This document shows positions 32,171 to 34,717 of a stretch of DNA of 34,717 nucleotides, in pieces. This stretch comes from RGIG5612 sp045616165. GTDB taxonomy: Bacteria > Bacillota > Clostridia > Lachnospirales > Lachnospiraceae. Within the stretch, counting starts at the first letter, position 1. Every line of letters starts with the position of its first letter. The position numbers and the translations under genes were made by a program. The notes below the pieces were generated by a model. That model was not told the origin of the DNA. It worked only from the letters and a program-made list of their open reading frames with translations, and ran no database searches. The stretch is from NCBI GenBank assembly GCA_045616165.1, contig JAZLGF010000031.1:1-34717 (forward strand), read 5' to 3'.

Positions 32171-32560
32171 CTAACGTTTTGAGAACTGTGGTGCACGACG
32201 AGCGCCTTTTAAGCCGTACTTCTTTCTTTCTTTCATACGAGGATCTCTTGTTAAGAATCCTTCTTTCTTCAAAGCATCATGATTATCTGAATCAGCTTGA
32301 AGAAGAGCTCTTGCTATGCCGTGACGGATTGCTCCAGCTTGTCCTGTGAATCCACCACCACGAACTGTTACAGTAATGTCATATTTGTCTGCTGCATTAA
32401 CTGCTTCAAGAGGCTGACGAACGATTACTTTAAGTGTTTCAAGTCCAAAGTATTCGTCGATTGGTCTTTTGTTAATTGTGATATTTCCTTTGCCAGGCTC
32501 AACATATACTCTAGCTATGCTTTTTTTACGTCTACCTGTTCCATAAAATTTATTTGCCAA
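32171..32560 (-). CDS. rpsI: 30S ribosomal protein S9
   Basis: S9 is a 129-residue 30S protein (MANKFYGTGRRKKSIARVYV) with GGGFTGQAGAIRHGIARAL and the conserved basic end KKYGLKGARRAPQFSKR that reaches the P-site tRNA. It lies 19 bp after rplM, with a GGGAGG ribosome site. It is the last gene of a two-gene operon. Confidence 0.98.
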   Translation of the reverse strand: MANKFYGTGRRKKSIARVYVEPGKGNITINKRPIDEYFGLETLKVIVRQPLEAVNAADKYDITVTVRGGGFTGQAGAIRHGIARALLQADSDNHDALKKEGFLTRDPRMKERKKYGLKGARRAPQFSKR

Positions 32561-32579
32561 TGTTATTTCCTCCCTTCAA

Positions 32580-33008
32580 TTAAAGTTCAATGCTTTCAGG
32601 TTTTTGTGCCTGATGTGGATGTTCCGGTCCTGCATAAACGAATAATTTCTTAATCATCTTACGTCCAAGAGGTCCTTTTGGAAGCATACCTTTAACTGCG
32701 AGTTCAATAACTTTTTCAGGTTTCTTTTCAAGCATAGTCTTAAGGTCTGTTTCTTTCATTCCACCAACATATGCTGAATGGTTGTAATAAATCTTTTGAT
32801 CTAATTTTTTACCTGTTACCTGAATTTTTTCGGCATTGACGATTATAACAAAATCGCCTGTGTCTTCATGAGGTGTGTAGATTGGCTTATTTTTGCCTCT
32901 CAACATCTTAGCAACCTCGCTTGAGAGACGGCCAAGTGTTTTTCCTGTAGCGTCGACAACATACCATTTTCTCTCGACTTGCTCAGGATTAGCCATAAAT
33001 GTTTTCAT
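32580..33008 (-). CDS. rplM: 50S ribosomal protein L13
   Basis: L13 is a 142-residue early-assembly protein of the 50S subunit (MKTFMANPEQVERKWYVVDATGKTLGRLSSE). The start at 33008 is fixed by AGGAGG eight bases upstream; the in-frame extension back to 33062 has no ribosome site and reads through the leader. The promoter and a probable L13 leader lie upstream. Confidence 0.98.
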   Translation of the reverse strand: MKTFMANPEQVERKWYVVDATGKTLGRLSSEVAKMLRGKNKPIYTPHEDTGDFVIIVNAEKIQVTGKKLDQKIYYNHSAYVGGMKETDLKTMLEKKPEKVIELAVKGMLPKGPLGRKMIKKLFVYAGPEHPHQAQKPESIEL

Positions 33009-33070
33009 TAATTTTCCTCCTAAATGTTTTCTATTTGGCTTATGCCAAATACCTATATACATTTTACTTC

Positions 33071-33123
33071 CGGAGATTCCTAAAACTTTTTACCGGGTTT
33101 CGTAAAACAGCTAAGAATCCACC
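33071..33123 (-). promoter_or_regulatory. Probable L13 leader (ribosomal protein autoregulatory RNA)
   Basis: In the rplM 5' region, the minus strand can pair GG-GATTC-TTA with TAG-GAATC-TCC, enclosing an inner stem (TTTTAC/GTAAAA with a loop of eight). Firmicutes rplM genes are preceded by an L13-leader RNA, and position and fold agree. A second hairpin (TATTTGGC/GCCAAATA, 33026-33047) lies closer to the start codon. I did not run a covariance model. Confidence 0.6.
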
Positions 33124-33135
33124 GTCACAATCGGA

Positions 33136-33164
33136 TATTATATAGTAGTAATTTTTATGTGTCA
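33136..33164 (-). promoter_or_regulatory. Promoter of rplM-rpsI
   Basis: TTGACA (33159-33164), a 17-bp spacer and TATAAT (33136-33141): a perfect consensus promoter, fitting for ribosomal genes. It starts eight bases past the stop of the foldase gene. Confidence 0.95.
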
Positions 33165-33171
33165 ATACGTT

Positions 33172-34545
33172 TTAGTTTGTTGTAGCTTCTGTTGGAACCT
33201 CTGTTGAAGCTTCTGGATCAGCTGCATCAATAAATTTTACATTTTTTTCAAGAGCATTCATAAGAATATCATATTTAACTTCAAGTGTTGTATAAAGTTT
33301 AAGCCATGTTTTTCCTTGTAACTCTTTAACTTGATCTAAAGTATATTTGTCTGCAATACCCTGTTGGTACATATATCTTTGTAAATATTTATCAACTTGT
33401 TCATCTGTAACTTTTAGATGTTCTTGCTTAAATATTTTGTCAACAGGCATCATAACATCAAGATAACTTTCTGCTTGTGACGTTGCGTAAGCATCAGCAC
33501 TTTCAGCACCGAACATTTTTGCTAAATCATCAACTTCATAATTGTAATATGCTGCTTCTTCAGCAAGCTTTTTCATCAAATACTCTTTAAGTTCTTTTTT
33601 ATCATTTTCATTATAAGCCTCTATTGTTTGTTTTGAATGGATATCTTCAAACATTGCCGCATGAAGTTGAATCTTATAAACATACTCTTTCATAGCTGCC
33701 TTAAAATCAGCAACACTCTTAAATTCTCCTTCGATGAAATGGCTTCCATTTTCTTTAACCCACTCATCAGTAAGTTCTGGTGTGACTGTAATTGTCTTAT
33801 AATTAATAGTTACATCAAACGTAGCTGCTTTTCCAGCAAGCTCAGTGTTTTGATATTCAGCAGGAAATGTAACATTAATAGTCTTTTTAGTTCCGATTGC
33901 TGCTCCTTTTAACTGATCTTCAAAGCCTGGAATAAATGAACCTGAGCCAATTGTAAGGTCATATCCGCTAGCAGTTCCACCTTCAAAAGCTACTCCAGTC
34001 TCAGCAAGTTTACCAACATAATCAATATTTACTATATCTCCATCAACAACATATCCTTCTTTAACTTGTTCTTGTGTTGATGTAATTGATAAAAGTTGAT
34101 CTATATATTGGTCTACTAATTCATCTGAAGTTTCAACTTGTTGATTTATAACTTCTATTGTTGAATAATCTGGAAGTGTTATTTTTCCTGTTTGTAAAAA
34201 ACTAAACCAGTTAAGTTTTATACCTAAGAAAGCGATACATGCCAAAACTATTACTGCACATACAACGATAACAATAATATTTACTGTATCTAATTTCTTT
34301 TTACTCTTTTTCTTAGGTTCTTCAGATATTTCTTCAGTTTCTTCAACTGAAGGTTCTTCAGCTACTTCTTCTTTTACTTCCTCAGTAGTTTCCTCAGTTG
34401 CTTCTTCAACTACTTCTTCAGTAGTTTCTTCTTCTTTTACTTCCTCAGTAGTTTCCTCAGTTACTTCTTCTACTTCCTTAACTTCTTCCGTAGCTTCTTC
34501 TTTCACTTCTTCAGTAACTACTTCAAGATCTTTATTTTCTTCCAT
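33172..34545 (-). CDS. Membrane-anchored FKBP/trigger-factor-like foldase with acidic tail
   Basis: This 457-residue protein has four parts. Residues 1-76 are an almost pure Glu/Thr/Val tail of repeated TEEVKEE-type units. KKKSKKK precedes a membrane segment (about 86-108), so the tail is cytosolic and the rest outside. An FKBP domain (about 165-255) has VDGDIVNIDYVGKLAETG and GSGSFIPGFEDQLKGAAIG. The C-terminal 200 residues are helical and resemble the trigger-factor client domain. It therefore looks like an extracytoplasmic peptidyl-prolyl isomerase/chaperone rather than cytosolic trigger factor. The tail's DNA has a 63-bp direct repeat (34366-34461). The ribosome site is GAGGTT. Confidence 0.82.
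   Translation of the reverse strand: MEENKDLEVVTEEVKEEATEEVKEVEEVTEETTEEVKEEETTEEVVEEATEETTEEVKEEVAEEPSVEETEEISEEPKKKSKKKLDTVNIIVIVVCAVIVLACIAFLGIKLNWFSFLQTGKITLPDYSTIEVINQQVETSDELVDQYIDQLLSITSTQEQVKEGYVVDGDIVNIDYVGKLAETGVAFEGGTASGYDLTIGSGSFIPGFEDQLKGAAIGTKKTINVTFPAEYQNTELAGKAATFDVTINYKTITVTPELTDEWVKENGSHFIEGEFKSVADFKAAMKEYVYKIQLHAAMFEDIHSKQTIEAYNENDKKELKEYLMKKLAEEAAYYNYEVDDLAKMFGAESADAYATSQAESYLDVMMPVDKIFKQEHLKVTDEQVDKYLQRYMYQQGIADKYTLDQVKELQGKTWLKLYTTLEVKYDILMNALEKNVKFIDAADPEASTEVPTEATTN
34366..34461 (-). repeat. 63-bp direct repeat in the acidic tail
   Basis: Nearly identical copies of a 34-bp core (TTCTTCTTTTACTTCC...) begin at 34366 and 34428-34429, offset 63 bp, or 21 codons. They lie within Glu-rich coding sequence and suggest in-frame tail expansion by repeat duplication. 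Confidence 0.65.
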
Positions 34546-34588
34546 GTAATAACCTCATTTCTTATGATATGTGTATCTTTTAGATTTT

Positions 34589-34617
34589 ATCATAGGCATT
34601 TTGTTTTATAAAGTTAA
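34589..34617 (-). promoter_or_regulatory. Promoter of the foldase gene
   Basis: TTAACT (34612-34617), a 17-bp spacer and TATGAT (34589-34594) on the minus strand, divergent from the tRNA promoter. Confidence 0.6.
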
Positions 34618-34632
34618 AGTTTAGCTTAAACC

Positions 34633-34661
34633 TTGTCCTATGCAAAAATTTGTGATAATAT
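34633..34661 (+). promoter_or_regulatory. Promoter of tRNA-Leu
   Basis: TTGTCC (34633-34638), a 17-bp spacer and TAATAT (34656-34661), ending 11 bp before the mature tRNA start. Confidence 0.7.
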
Positions 34662-34672
34662 TCATACCGTGC

Positions 34673-34717
34673 GCGGATGTGGCGGAACTGGCAGACGCGC
34701 TAGACTTAGGATCTAGT
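34673..34717 (+). tRNA. tRNA-Leu (UAG), partial
   Basis: The acceptor start GCGGATG, the D-arm GGCGGAACTGGCAGACGC and the anticodon stem-loop CTAGA-CTTAGGA-TCTAG with anticodon TAG are visible. The variable arm and 3' half lie beyond the window. Confidence 0.93.

Noticed and set aside
33172..34545. Housekeeping trigger factor (tig)
   Set aside because: It lacks the ribosome-binding N-domain and instead has an acidic tail and a membrane anchor.

Overview
The window is AT-rich and looks like the chromosome of an anaerobic low-GC Firmicute, most likely of the Lachnospiraceae/Clostridia. The gene orders hrcA-grpE-dnaK-dnaJ-prmA, ylxM-ffh-rpsP-khpA-rimM-trmD and rplM-rpsI, the strong AGGAGG ribosome binding sites, the CIRCE operator and the many rho-independent terminators support this. 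The species cannot be fixed from sequence alone. Most genes are on the minus strand.

Layout. (1) 1-3870: a TRAP carboxylate transporter (DctQ and a DctM cut by the window edge), a divergent MerR-type regulator, and an FAD-dependent oxidoreductase. The transporter and the oxidoreductase have closely matching promoters with the 19-bp spacer typical of MerR control, so they probably form one small catabolic regulon. (2) 4011-8190: rsmE on the plus strand, then an accessory segment with a membrane protein, an HTH protein, a membrane-anchored Ser/Thr kinase, a PD-(D/E)XK-like protein and four 51-bp-period repeats. It appears to separate rsmE from its usual neighbour prmA. (3) 8434-14473: the heat-shock operon under a consensus promoter and CIRCE, with prmA at its end. 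(4) 14489-18032: the SRP/ribosome-maturation operon, with a large inverted repeat upstream. (5) 18183-21913: hypB, a CofE-like ligase and pyruvate kinase, the last preceded by a 104-nt nested hairpin. (6) 21916-25595: a DUF4230 protein with a 26-residue membrane peptide, a MATE exporter, and a DUF234-type ATPase whose promoter carries a palindromic operator.

(7) 25725-32085 is the most interesting region: a five-gene minus-strand cluster encoding a SLATT-like four-TM protein, three paralogous TIR-TM-LRR proteins and an HD phosphohydrolase with a C-terminal RyR domain. Each TIR protein is predicted to hold TIR in the cytosol and LRRs outside the membrane. That is the topology of Toll-like receptors, reached with the reverse domain order. 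Only the third TIR keeps the catalytic glutamate. TIR, RyR and SLATT all belong to the nucleotide-signal conflict repertoire of bacteria, so I infer a membrane surveillance, possibly anti-phage, system with an NAD-derived signal. That inference is untested.

(8) 32121-34717: rpsI and rplM behind a consensus promoter and a probable L13 autoregulatory leader, a membrane-anchored FKBP/trigger-factor-like foldase with an extremely acidic cytosolic tail, and the first part of a tRNA-Leu(UAG).
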